Below are positions 43,001 to 50,542 of a DNA stretch of 64,000 bases, piece after piece. Position numbers and translations under genes: made by a program. The DNA lies in contig JACPPG010000044.1 in NCBI GenBank assembly GCA_016191115.1, forward strand, positions 62,001 to 126,000. Reading direction: 5' to 3'. The notes beneath the pieces were generated by a model that saw nothing but the letters and a program-made list of their open reading frames with translations, made no database searches and was not told the origin of the DNA. Every line of letters begins with the position of its first letter. The first letter of the stretch is position 1. Source of the DNA: Planctomycetia bacterium. Lineage in GTDB: Bacteria; Planctomycetota; Planctomycetia; Pirellulales; JACPPG01.

Positions 43001-43375
43001 GTGAAGTACGGCGGGGTCCCGGCCGAAGAGGCGCTTCGGTTCGTCACGCTCAATCCCGCCAAACAACTGCGCATCGACAAGTACGTCGGCTCGCTCGAGC
43101 CGGGCAAGGACGCCGATCTGGTCGTGTGGAGCGGCTCGCCCTTGTCGACCTACAGCCGGTGCGAGCAGACGTGGATCGACGGGCGAGCGTACTTCGACCG
43201 CAATGAGGATAAGAAGGCGCGCGTCGAAGCCGCGGCGCTGCGAGCCGCCCTCGTGCAGCGGATCCTCGGCTCCGGCGAGCCGACCGAGGGGCCCGACGAC
43301 GGGCGCAAAGAGAACTGGCCGCGCGAAGACGTCTTCTGCGATCACGGGCAGTTCGACGGACACGGACACGATTAG
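40007..43375 (+). CDS. exported tandem amidohydrolase-family protein (one inactive-looking and one active domain)
   Basis: The 1122-aa protein has a signal peptide (PLAIAIAILTTCQVGLAAA) and two metal-dependent hydrolase-like units. In the first (about 35-430) the usual HxH is lost: the strand-1 site reads YPGFIDAYGEL. Residues about 550-660 form a long Lys/Glu/Pro-rich linker. The second unit (about 680-1070) has SPGIIDCHSHV (the HxH pair), IHCHSY, FQHILEGYKV and the Asp in VSFNSDDAE, so it looks active. The family hydrolyses amide or ester bonds in dipeptides, imidazolones and similar. A second single-domain homolog follows 95 bases later, suggesting a paired complex outside the cytoplasm. 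Confidence 0.85.
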   Translation: MCTRWPLAIAIAILTTCQVGLAAAPRTAPPPGLRETSRTVHAITGARIVVSPDRTIERGTLVVRDGLIVAVGENVEPPADAQTWNAAGKTLYPGFIDAYGELSADASRGAANDRSGAAYWNANIVPQVRAGQQYASDAAANRKLRSQGITARLVAPSAGIIKGISALVSTADDGGKQVILKDQVALHFKLTTSRGGGGYPNSPMGAFTLVRQAFYDAGWYGQAWDIYQQNHDAPRPERSDALAVLRGYLGGKLPVVIDASDELYFFRADRIGDEFGLDVIVRGSGEEYKRVAEIKATGRPVIVPLNFPRAANVSTPEAAMNVSLERLMHWDLAPENAARLAEAQIKFAFTSYGLRDTAGFLTAVRKAVKRGLAPGAALKALTVAPAELFGMGQRLGTLEVGKAANIVVAGGDLFAAKTKVLETWVDGTRHEIEAEPLADVRGTWNVDVTKPDGEKETLVLELSGQPNKLSGKIKRGDKASSLVAPALAELQFTASFKGKPVDFEGVLQLSGTLQNAPRSNDAAAAPAGNDTPDLSWIGVIVWHDGQKTACTATRVEKAKKPEQEDSSSDAEGEKADKEKPADEAKPEDKDKPDDKPPEKEKPAAEEKPAKEAAPTKEERKPTEKDAPVGTAKTEERPTKETEAAPAKPGDAAKTDKPTRALADVNYPLGDFGRKAPPEQPRVLVFRNATVWTSGPQGRLDNADVLVEQGKIKAVGPGLAAPDDAVVIDAAGKHISPGIIDCHSHVATDGGVNESGQTISAEVRIGDFVDCNDINIYRQLAGGVTSSNILHGSANTIGGQNQVLKFRWGCAPEEMKFAAAPPGIKFALGENVKQSNWGERASNRYPQTRMGVEQLVRDAFRAAQQYRQNWDEWNRKKVGLPPRVDLELEALAEVVEGKRLIHCHSYRQDEILALMRTCEAFNVQIATFQHILEGYKVADLMAKHGVGGSSFSDWWAYKFEVFDAIPYNGALLHNAGVVVSFNSDDAELARRLNLEAAKAVKYGGVPAEEALRFVTLNPAKQLRIDKYVGSLEPGKDADLVVWSGSPLSTYSRCEQTWIDGRAYFDRNEDKKARVEAAALRAALVQRILGSGEPTEGPDDGRKENWPREDVFCDHGQFDGHGHD

Positions 43376-43470
43376 CCGGCGGCCGGCAGTGAAAAGAAAC
43401 ACGCCCGGCGCTCGGCCGATTGACCGCAAACAACCTTCGGGCTTAGCATCAGACGACAAGCGAGAGTAAC

Positions 43471-44817
43471 ATGAAATCCACGCTTCCCATCGTAACGGCG
43501 CTCTCATTCTTTCTCGCGGCGCCCCTGGCGCTGGCAAACCCAGAGGTCCCGGGCGCTCCACAAAAACACCCCGTGGCCCTCGTGGGCGGGACCGTTCATC
43601 CGGTGAGCGGGCCGGCGATCGAAAACGGTGTCATCGTTTTCGACGCCGGCAAGATCGTCGCCGTCGGGCGCGACGCGGCGATTCCCGCCGACGCCGAACG
43701 CGTCGACGTATCGGGCAAGCACGTTTATCCGGGCCTGATCGACGCCAATAGCCAGCTCGGGCTGGTGGAAGTCCCGTCGGTCCGCGGCTCGCGCGACCAG
43801 TCGGAGATGGGCGAGATCAACCCTAACGTCAAGGCCCACGTCGCCTTCAATCCCGATAGCGAGCTGATTCCCGTCAATCGTTCCGGCGGCGTGCTGGCCG
43901 TGCTCACGGTGCCCAGCGGCGGGCTGATCACCGGCATGTCATCGTGCATGCTGCTGGACGGCTGGACCTGGGAGGACATGTGCTTGAAACCGGGCGTCGG
44001 CCTGCACGTCAATTGGCCGCAGATGGCGCCGATCGAGGCCTGGTGGATCGAGCAGGCGCCCACCGCGCAGCTCGAGTCGCGCGACCGGTCGCTGAAGGCC
44101 ATCCGCGCCGCGCTGACCGACGCGCGGGCCTATCAGGCCGCGAAAAAGGCCGCGGAATCGGGTCATGCCGCGGCGCCCGAACATGATGCCCGTTGGGAAG
44201 CCATGATCCCGGCCCTTGAAAAGCAAATGCCCGCGTTCATCCATGCTGAGGACGTGCAGCAGATTCAATCCGCGGTTGCCTTCGCCGAGCGCGAGGGGCT
44301 TCGGCCGGTGATCGTCGGCGGATACGATGCGCCGGAGTGCGCCGCCTTGCTCAGGAAACATAACGTGCCGGTCGTCGTAGGCGGGGTTTACCGCCTACCG
44401 CGGCGCCGCGCGGACGCCTACGATGCGGCGTACACAGTGCCGGCCCGGCTGCACGAGGCGGGCGTGGCGTTCTGCATCGCCGGCGCGATCGGCGGCTCGT
44501 CCGGCGCGCTACCGGCGAACTTGCGCAACCTGCCGCACCACGCCGGCACCGCCGCCGCCTACGGTCTGCCGCCGGACGAAGCGCTCAAGGCCATCACGCT
44601 CTACCCCGCGCAGATCATGGGCGTGGCCGACCGGCTGGGTTCCCTCGAAGCCGGCAAGGACGCCACGCTGATCGTGACGACCGGCGACCCGCTAGAGATT
44701 CCCACGCAAGTCACGGCCGCCTACATCCAAGGTCGCGCCGTCCAACTCTCCGACCGGCAAAAGCGGCTGTGGGAGAAGTATAAAGAGAAGTACCGCCGCT
44801 TGGGCATCGGCGGTTAG
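43471..44817 (+). CDS. exported amidohydrolase-like protein lacking HxH
   Basis: The 448-aa protein has a signal peptide (IVTALSFFLAAPLALA) and an amidohydrolase fold. The first metal site reads YPGLIDANSQLG instead of DxHxH. The rest keeps the shape (IHAEDVQQIQSA, NLPHHAGTAAAYGLPPDEALKAITLYPAQIMGVADRLGSLEAGKDATLIV), which resembles the imidazolonepropionase-like group. The missing HxH means it is probably not a normal hydrolase by itself. It follows the tandem homolog with a 95-base gap and is likely cotranscribed. The stop codon lies inside the first bases of MITE copy 2. It may act as a regulatory or substrate-binding partner for the active domain. Confidence 0.8.
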   Translation: MKSTLPIVTALSFFLAAPLALANPEVPGAPQKHPVALVGGTVHPVSGPAIENGVIVFDAGKIVAVGRDAAIPADAERVDVSGKHVYPGLIDANSQLGLVEVPSVRGSRDQSEMGEINPNVKAHVAFNPDSELIPVNRSGGVLAVLTVPSGGLITGMSSCMLLDGWTWEDMCLKPGVGLHVNWPQMAPIEAWWIEQAPTAQLESRDRSLKAIRAALTDARAYQAAKKAAESGHAAAPEHDARWEAMIPALEKQMPAFIHAEDVQQIQSAVAFAEREGLRPVIVGGYDAPECAALLRKHNVPVVVGGVYRLPRRRADAYDAAYTVPARLHEAGVAFCIAGAIGGSSGALPANLRNLPHHAGTAAAYGLPPDEALKAITLYPAQIMGVADRLGSLEAGKDATLIVTTGDPLEIPTQVTAAYIQGRAVQLSDRQKRLWEKYKEKYRRLGIGG

Positions 44818-44921
44818 GATCGACCGAAAAATAACTTCCTGATTCTCTGACCCCCTCACGGGTGCCCTCTCCCGCAAGGGGCGAGGGTATTGAGGAGAGG
44901 TTGTTTTTCGGTCGATCCTTA
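44814..44921. mobile_element. MITE-like element, copy 2 (about 108 bp)
   Basis: It is nearly identical to the element at 265-371, including the AGGATCGACCGAAAAATAAC end, the inner CCCTCTCCCGC/GCGAGGG hairpin and the closing inverted repeat. The insertion overlaps the stop codon of the upstream amidohydrolase-like gene (44815-44817). The terminal inverted repeats are nearly perfect over the first 12 bases. Confidence 0.8.
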
Positions 44922-45041
44922 GTCGCGCAGCTTACCCATCTTGGGCCGCGGTCCTTTTGCAACGCGTGCCGCCAAGCTTGCTTGCGATTACGCCGCAACG
45001 AGCGCGAACTTCGGGTGATAGCGGCCCCTCTGGACCTGACA

Positions 45042-45069
45042 TTGACCGACTCAGCCGGTCCACTAAAAT
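45042..45069 (+). promoter_or_regulatory. sigma-70-like promoter for lysS
   Basis: TTGACC (45042-45047), 16 bases, then TAAAAT (45064-45069), 79 bases before the lysS start at 45148. It is the best promoter-like pair in the 330-base gap that otherwise holds MITE copy 2. Confidence 0.55.
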
Positions 45070-45147
45070 GTTGCGCTCTTTGAAGTTACCCCTTTCGCTG
45101 GGCGCTTGCGGCCCGAGGTTCTCCGTCGTTCCAGCGGCAACGATGCC

Positions 45148-46680
45148 ATGTCCCAACCCGCCACGATGACGCCGACCGACGATCGCACACCCGAAGACCA
45201 GTCGATGCACGAGGCGTCGCGCCGGGAGAAGCTTCGCAAGATTCGCGAGCTGGGACTCGATCCGTTCGGACAGCGGTTCGACGACCATCGGCCGATTCGC
45301 GAAATCCGGGCGCGAGAGGGAGAGATCGAAGTGCTGCCCTCAGCCGAGGGGCAGCGGTCGCCCGAGCAGCACGGTCCGCGCGTCCGCGCGGCCGGGCGGA
45401 TCGTCTTGCAGCGGCCGACCGGCAAGCTGATCTTCGTCGAGATCCGCGACTGGACCGGGCAGATCCAGTTGTTCATCGGCCGCCGTCAGGTGGGCGATGC
45501 CGACTGGGCCCTGGCCGAGTGCTTCGACCTGGGGGACGTGATCGGCGTCGAGGGGGAATTGAAGCGGACCAACACCGGCGAGCTCACGATCTTCGCCGAG
45601 CGGCTTTATTTCCTCACCAAGTCGATCGAGCCCCACCCCGAGAAGCACCACGGCCTCACCGACCCCGAACAGCGACAGCGGAAGCGCTACCTGGACCTGA
45701 TCCACACCGAGGGCGCGCTTGCGCGGTTCCTCCGCCGTACAAAGATATTGCAGTCGATTCGCGAGACCCTCGCCGCCGCGGGCTACGTCGAGGTCGAGGG
45801 GCCGACCCTGCACTCGATTGCCGGCGGGGCCGCCGCGCGGCCCTTCAAGACGCATCACAATGCGCTCGACATCCCGCTCTACATGCGGATCGCGCTCGAG
45901 CTGCATTTGAAGCGGCTGCTGGTCGGCGGCATGGAGCGGGTCTTCGAGCTGGGGCGCGTCTACCGCAACGAAGGGGTCAGCCCGCGCCACAACCCCGAAT
46001 TCACGATGCTCGAGGCATACCAGGCCTACGGCGACTACCGGACGATGATGGATTTGACCGAAAACCTCGTGGTCAATTGCATCCGAGCGACGGGCCAGGA
46101 GATGCGACTTCCTTGGGGCGACGACACGATTGATTTCACGCCCCCTTTCGCGCGAAAGACGTACGACGAGCTCTTTGCCGAGCACACCGGCGTTTCGCCC
46201 GACGACACGGCCGGCGTGGCCCGGCTGGCCGAGTCGATCGGCCTGGCCACGGCGGGCAAGCACCCCGACGTGATCAAAAGCGAGATCTTCGAGGCCAAGG
46301 TCGAGGACCGGCTCAAGGGGCCCGTTTTCGTTTTGGACTACCCGGCCAGCATCTGCCCGCTGACAAAGCGAAAGGCGTCGAACCCAGCCGTGGCCGAGCG
46401 GTTCGAGCTTTTCGTGCAGGGCATGGAGATCGCCAACGCCTATACGGAGCTGAACGATCCCGACTTGCAGGAGCAACTGTTCCGCACGCAGTTGGCCGGC
46501 CTGGCCGAGGAAGAATCGATGGCCAAGATGGACCGTGACTTTCTCTTGGCCTTGCGATACGGGATGCCGCCGGCAGGCGGGTTGGGCGTCGGTATCGATC
46601 GGCTTGTGATGCTATTGACCGGCAGTGCGTCAATTCGCGACGTGATCCTGTTTCCCCTCTTGCGGCCGGAAGCCACCTGA
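45148..46680 (+). CDS. lysS: lysine--tRNA ligase, class II
   Basis: The 510-aa synthetase charges tRNA-Lys. An N-terminal OB-fold anticodon domain spans about 55-180 (VRAAGRIVLQRPTGKLIFVEIRD). The class II motifs are VEVEGPTLHSIAGGAAARPF (near motif 1), FELGRVYRNEGVSPRHNPEFTMLEAYQAYGDY (motif 2) and GLGVGIDRLVMLLTG (motif 3). The RNEG and GIDR blocks are typical. Length is standard. The start at ATG 45148 (MSQPATMTP) was chosen; an upstream in-frame start adds 14 residues without homology look. The promoter-like pair lies at 45042. Confidence 0.94.
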   Translation: MSQPATMTPTDDRTPEDQSMHEASRREKLRKIRELGLDPFGQRFDDHRPIREIRAREGEIEVLPSAEGQRSPEQHGPRVRAAGRIVLQRPTGKLIFVEIRDWTGQIQLFIGRRQVGDADWALAECFDLGDVIGVEGELKRTNTGELTIFAERLYFLTKSIEPHPEKHHGLTDPEQRQRKRYLDLIHTEGALARFLRRTKILQSIRETLAAAGYVEVEGPTLHSIAGGAAARPFKTHHNALDIPLYMRIALELHLKRLLVGGMERVFELGRVYRNEGVSPRHNPEFTMLEAYQAYGDYRTMMDLTENLVVNCIRATGQEMRLPWGDDTIDFTPPFARKTYDELFAEHTGVSPDDTAGVARLAESIGLATAGKHPDVIKSEIFEAKVEDRLKGPVFVLDYPASICPLTKRKASNPAVAERFELFVQGMEIANAYTELNDPDLQEQLFRTQLAGLAEEESMAKMDRDFLLALRYGMPPAGGLGVGIDRLVMLLTGSASIRDVILFPLLRPEAT

Positions 46681-46716
46681 GGATGTGCTTGTTCAAATCA
46701 TTGCGGCGCCGGAACT

Positions 46717-46786
46717 GGGAGGGCGAAGCTCCCGCTGAGCCGGCCACTCGTGGCGCGCAGCGGCTCGGCGGGAGCCTCGCCCTCCC
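46717..46786. repeat. 26-bp inverted repeat, GC-rich family copy 2
   Basis: The left arm GGGAGGGCGAAGCTCCCGCT (26 bases) pairs with 46761-46786 with two mismatches. The right arm is identical to that of the copy at 34424-34514. It lies between lysS and the transporter permease gene on the same strand. Confidence 0.85.
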
Positions 46787-46851
46787 GGAACGTGAATCTA
46801 CGGATACCTAAGGTCGCCAGCGCGGCGACCTGAAAGCTCAAAGGATTGAGC

Positions 46852-48756
46852 ATGTACAAACTACTTCTCTGCTGGCGCTACCTGCGGACCAGGTGGATCG
46901 CCTTGGCCTCGATCGTCAGCGTCACCCTGGGCGTGGCGACGATGATCGTCGTGAATAGCGTCATGGCGGGCTTCCGCCACGAGATGCAGGAGCGCATCCA
47001 CGGCATCCTCTCCGACGTCGTGTTCGAGTCCAACAGCCTGATCGGCTTTTATGATGCCCAGTGGCACATGGAACAGATCCGCCAGGTGGCGGGGGACTAT
47101 ATCGAGGGCATGACCGCGACCGTGGTCGTGCCGGCCTTGCTGACTTACCAGTACAACGACCGGACGGTCACGCGGCCGGTGCAGTTGATCGGCATCGACG
47201 AGGAGACGCAGAGCGAGGTCGGCGACTTTTGCAAGTACCTGCAGCATCCGGCCAACCGCCAGCAGATCAGCTTCCAGCTCCGCGACGGCGGCTACGACAT
47301 GCGCGACCACCAGGCCGGCGACGAAGCGCCGGACCGGCCCGACATGGCCCAGGCCGGCTGGGCTCATCGCCGCCGGTGGGTCGAGCGGCAGCGGATGATC
47401 GAGTCGATGCAGCCGCGCGCCGACCGGGAAGACGCCCCGGTCGACCCGTTTCGTTCGGACGCCGCCTTGCCGGCCGAATCCACGGACCCACTGGTGCCTG
47501 TGACGGACGCGACGCCGGACGCGACGTGGCCGGCGCGGGCGAGTGCCGCGCCACGTCACGCGGCGGCGGACGAGCCGCGCGCGAACCCGTCCGAGCCCGC
47601 CGCATGGGCTTCTTCACCAACTGGCGAGGAGGAATCCGGCAACCCGTTCCGCGGGTTGCCCGTAGCCACACCCGGGCTGCCTGCTGATCGCCCGCCGCGG
47701 GAGCCGGTCGACCAACTACAACCCGACGCGTCGAGCGTCCACGCGGCGACAGCCGCGGTCGAACAGGCACAAGAGCGGGCGCCGGCCGCCGATGCAGCAG
47801 CGGCCGCCGACCTAGTCGCCGCGGGCGAAAGCGCGGGCGCCGTCAAGGACCCCTTCGACGCACGTCCGCGGGAAGAAGACGTCTTCGATCCGGCCAGCGA
47901 GCAGCACGACGGATTGGTGTTGGGGATGGCCCTGGCGAGCTATCGCGACCAGCAAGGGCGCGATCGATTCCTGGCCCTGCCCGGCGACGACGTCAAGCTG
48001 TCGTTTCCGACGGCGGGGACGCCACCGGACGTGTGCCATGCCTCGTTCACGATCGTGGATTTCTACGAGAGCAAGATGAGCGAATACGACGCCAGCTTCG
48101 TCTTCGTGCCGATCCGCACGTTGCAGAAGTTGCGCGGCATGTTCGACCCGACGACCGGCATCGGTTACGCCACGAGCATTCAGATCAAGCTGCGGCCGGG
48201 CGCCGACGGCGACGCGGTCCGCGACATGCTCCGCGCGAACTTCATGCCGCAGCTCTACAACGTCTCGACGTGGCGCGACAAGCAGGGGCCGCTGTTGGCC
48301 GCCGTGCAACTGGAGACGGCCATTCTGAATCTGCTCCTGTTCCTCATCATCGCCGTGGCCGGCTTCGGCATCCTGGCGATCTTCTTCATGATCGTCGTCG
48401 AAAAAACGCGCGACATCGGCATCCTCAAGTCACTAGGCGCCTCGGGACGCGGCATCCTGGGGATCTTTCTGGGGTATGGGCTGTCGCTGGGGCTGGTGGG
48501 GGCGGGCGCCGGGCTGGCGATCGGGCTGCTGTTCATCGCCTACATCAACGAGATCGCCGACGTGCTGGGCTTGATCACGGGCCACGAGGTGTTCGATCCG
48601 TCGATCTATTACTTCCTCAAGATCCCGACGATCGTCGATCCGGCGACCGTGGCGTGGATCGTGACGGGGGCGCTGGCGATCGCGGTCCTGGCAAGCGTGT
48701 TGCCGGCCCGCCGCGCCGCCAGGCTGCATCCCGTGGAGGCCCTTCGCTATGAATGA
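46852..48756 (+). CDS. LolC/MacB-type ABC transporter permease
   Basis: The 634-aa permease has one N-terminal helix (TRWIALASIVSVTLGVATMIVV), a long periplasmic part and three C-terminal helices with the FtsX fold (AILNLLLFLIIAVAGFGILAIFFMIVVEKTRDIGILKSLGASGRGILGIF). The mechanism is that of lipoprotein-releasing LolCE or MacB. The periplasmic domain contains a large disordered insertion (about 150-345) with many Asp/Pro/Ala and the repeated patterns DPFDARP, EDVFDPA and NPFRGLP. Such a length is atypical for the family. AAGGA lies six bases before ATG 46852. It overlaps the ATP-binding gene by eight bases. Confidence 0.85.
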   Translation: MYKLLLCWRYLRTRWIALASIVSVTLGVATMIVVNSVMAGFRHEMQERIHGILSDVVFESNSLIGFYDAQWHMEQIRQVAGDYIEGMTATVVVPALLTYQYNDRTVTRPVQLIGIDEETQSEVGDFCKYLQHPANRQQISFQLRDGGYDMRDHQAGDEAPDRPDMAQAGWAHRRRWVERQRMIESMQPRADREDAPVDPFRSDAALPAESTDPLVPVTDATPDATWPARASAAPRHAAADEPRANPSEPAAWASSPTGEEESGNPFRGLPVATPGLPADRPPREPVDQLQPDASSVHAATAAVEQAQERAPAADAAAAADLVAAGESAGAVKDPFDARPREEDVFDPASEQHDGLVLGMALASYRDQQGRDRFLALPGDDVKLSFPTAGTPPDVCHASFTIVDFYESKMSEYDASFVFVPIRTLQKLRGMFDPTTGIGYATSIQIKLRPGADGDAVRDMLRANFMPQLYNVSTWRDKQGPLLAAVQLETAILNLLLFLIIAVAGFGILAIFFMIVVEKTRDIGILKSLGASGRGILGIFLGYGLSLGLVGAGAGLAIGLLFIAYINEIADVLGLITGHEVFDPSIYYFLKIPTIVDPATVAWIVTGALAIAVLASVLPARRAARLHPVEALRYE

Positions 48757-49567
48757 TCCGCGCGTTTTGCGTGAGGCCCGTTCGCGATCCCTCGTGCCGA
48801 CGCGGCGGCCGCATTACGTCGGCGCGACCGTGCCCGCTGCCGCTTTGGAACCGGACGACGCGGCGGCCGCCGAAGTGCCGCGGCTGCAGACCGTCGGACT
48901 GAGAAAGAGCTACCGCAAAGGGCAGGTCACGATCCCCGTTCTGAACGGCGTCAACGTCGAGGTTCGGGAAGGGGAGTTCCTCGCGGTGATCGGCGCCAGC
49001 GGTTCGGGCAAAAGCACGCTTCTGCACTTGTTGGGGACGCTCGACTCACCGGATGCGGGCGAAATTCGTTTCGACGGCTGCCGCGTCGACAACTTGCCCG
49101 CCCGGCGGCGCGACATCCTGCGCAACCGGGCCTTCGGCATGATCTTTCAGTTCTATCACCTGCTGCCGGAGTTCACCACGCTGGAGAACGTCCTCGCGCC
49201 TTTGATGATCGCCGACGGCGTGGTGGGTTACTTGCGCCGTCGACGGCGATACGCCGACGCGGCCAAGGAACTGTTGGCGACGATGGGACTCTCGCACCGG
49301 CTGAAGCACCGGCCGCGCGAGCTCTCGGGAGGCGAAATGCAGCGCGCCGCAATCGCGCGGGCACTGGTTATGGGGCCGCAGGTGCTCTTGGCGGATGAGC
49401 CGACCGGCAACCTGGACCGTGCCGCCGGCCGGGATATTCTCCGCATCCTGCGAACCTTGAACCACCAACAGAAGCTCACTATAGTCATGGTGACGCACGA
49501 TTTGGGGAACGCCGAGGAGGCCGACCGGATCGTGCGAATCTGCGAAGGACGGATCGAAAAGGTCTGA
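48749..49567 (+). CDS. LolD/MacB-type ABC transporter ATP-binding protein
   Basis: The 272-aa ATPase has Walker A GASGSGKST, the signature LSGGEMQRAAIARAL, Walker B VLLADEPTGNLD and the H-loop VTHDL. A 45-residue N-terminal extension (through about AAAEV) precedes the domain and looks disordered. It belongs to the LolD/MacB/SalX branch that pairs with FtsX-type permeases. It starts inside the stop region of the permease gene (eight-base overlap), so both form one transporter. The likely cargo is an outer-membrane lipoprotein or a small molecule. Confidence 0.9.
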   Translation: MNDPRVLREARSRSLVPTRRPHYVGATVPAAALEPDDAAAAEVPRLQTVGLRKSYRKGQVTIPVLNGVNVEVREGEFLAVIGASGSGKSTLLHLLGTLDSPDAGEIRFDGCRVDNLPARRRDILRNRAFGMIFQFYHLLPEFTTLENVLAPLMIADGVVGYLRRRRRYADAAKELLATMGLSHRLKHRPRELSGGEMQRAAIARALVMGPQVLLADEPTGNLDRAAGRDILRILRTLNHQQKLTIVMVTHDLGNAEEADRIVRICEGRIEKV

Positions 49568-49585
49568 TCCCCCAGGTCCCCAGGG

Positions 49586-50503
49586 ATGTTCCCCGCGATG
49601 GTGGTACAAACGTCGAAATCGCCGGGGCAAGGGGATGCGGCGGCCACGTCGCTGAAGATCTTCATCAATGGCCGACTGGTCGATAAAGAAGACGCCAAGA
49701 TCAGCGTCTACGACCACGGGCTGTTGTACGGCGACGGCGTATTCGAGGGGCTGCGCAGCTATGCCGGCCGAGTTTTCCGCCTCGAACAGCACCTGGCGCG
49801 GTTGTGGGACTCGGCCAAGGCGATCTGGCTCGAAATCCCCATGACCCGCCAGGCCATGGCGGACGCCGTCAACGACACGCTCAAGGTCAACGGCCTAGAG
49901 GACGCCTATATCCGCCTGGTGGTGACGCGGGGGGCGGGCAGCCTGGGCCTCGACCCGAATCGGACCAGCGACCCGCAGGTCATCATCATTGCCGACCGCA
50001 TCCAGCTCTACCCGCGCGAGCTGTACGAGAAGGGGCTGGAGATCGTCACGGCCAGCACCGTGCGGAACCATCCGGCGGCACTCAACGCCCGCGTCAAGTC
50101 GCTCAACTACTTGAACAACATCCTGGCGAAGATCGAGGGCTTGCAGGCCGGCTGCATCGAGGCCCTGATGCTCAACCACAAAGGCGAAGTGGCCGAGTGC
50201 ACCGGCGACAACATCTTTCTCGTCCGCGCGGGCGCGCTGGCCACGCCCCCCACCGACGCGGGCATCCTCGAAGGTATCACGCGGCAGGCCGTGATCGAGC
50301 TGGCCCAACAGGCCAAGATCCATGTGCGAGAGATGCCCCTCACCAGGCACGACGTGTACGTGGCCGACGAATGTTTTCTTACGGGCACGGCGGCCGAGGT
50401 CATTCCGGTCGTGAAGGTCGACAGCCGCCCGATCGGCAGTGGCGAACCAGGCCCGATCACCCGGAAACTGATTGACCGGTTCCACGCGCTCGTGCGGGGT
50501 TGA
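49586..50503 (+). CDS. ilvE: branched-chain amino acid aminotransferase (class IV)
   Basis: This fold-type IV PLP enzyme of 305 aa is of the IlvE/D-alanine-aminotransferase type. Landmarks are FINGRLVDKEDAKISVYDHGLLYGDGVFEGLRSY (near 26-59), IRLVVTRGAGSLGLDP, the PLP lysine Lys171 in ARVKSLNYLNNI, and the GEVAECTGDNIFLV and GITRQAVIELA blocks. The KSLNYL.N and ECT..N residues match branched-chain amino acid aminotransferases. An ATG 12 bases later (49598) is also possible because neither start has a strong ribosome binding site. It is 18 bases after the LolD-like gene, possibly cotranscribed. Confidence 0.85.
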   Translation: MFPAMVVQTSKSPGQGDAAATSLKIFINGRLVDKEDAKISVYDHGLLYGDGVFEGLRSYAGRVFRLEQHLARLWDSAKAIWLEIPMTRQAMADAVNDTLKVNGLEDAYIRLVVTRGAGSLGLDPNRTSDPQVIIIADRIQLYPRELYEKGLEIVTASTVRNHPAALNARVKSLNYLNNILAKIEGLQAGCIEALMLNHKGEVAECTGDNIFLVRAGALATPPTDAGILEGITRQAVIELAQQAKIHVREMPLTRHDVYVADECFLTGTAAEVIPVVKVDSRPIGSGEPGPITRKLIDRFHALVRG

Positions 50504-50542
50504 ACGTCCCGGCCGTGGCGCGGCGGGCTAAACCGTTCGTTG

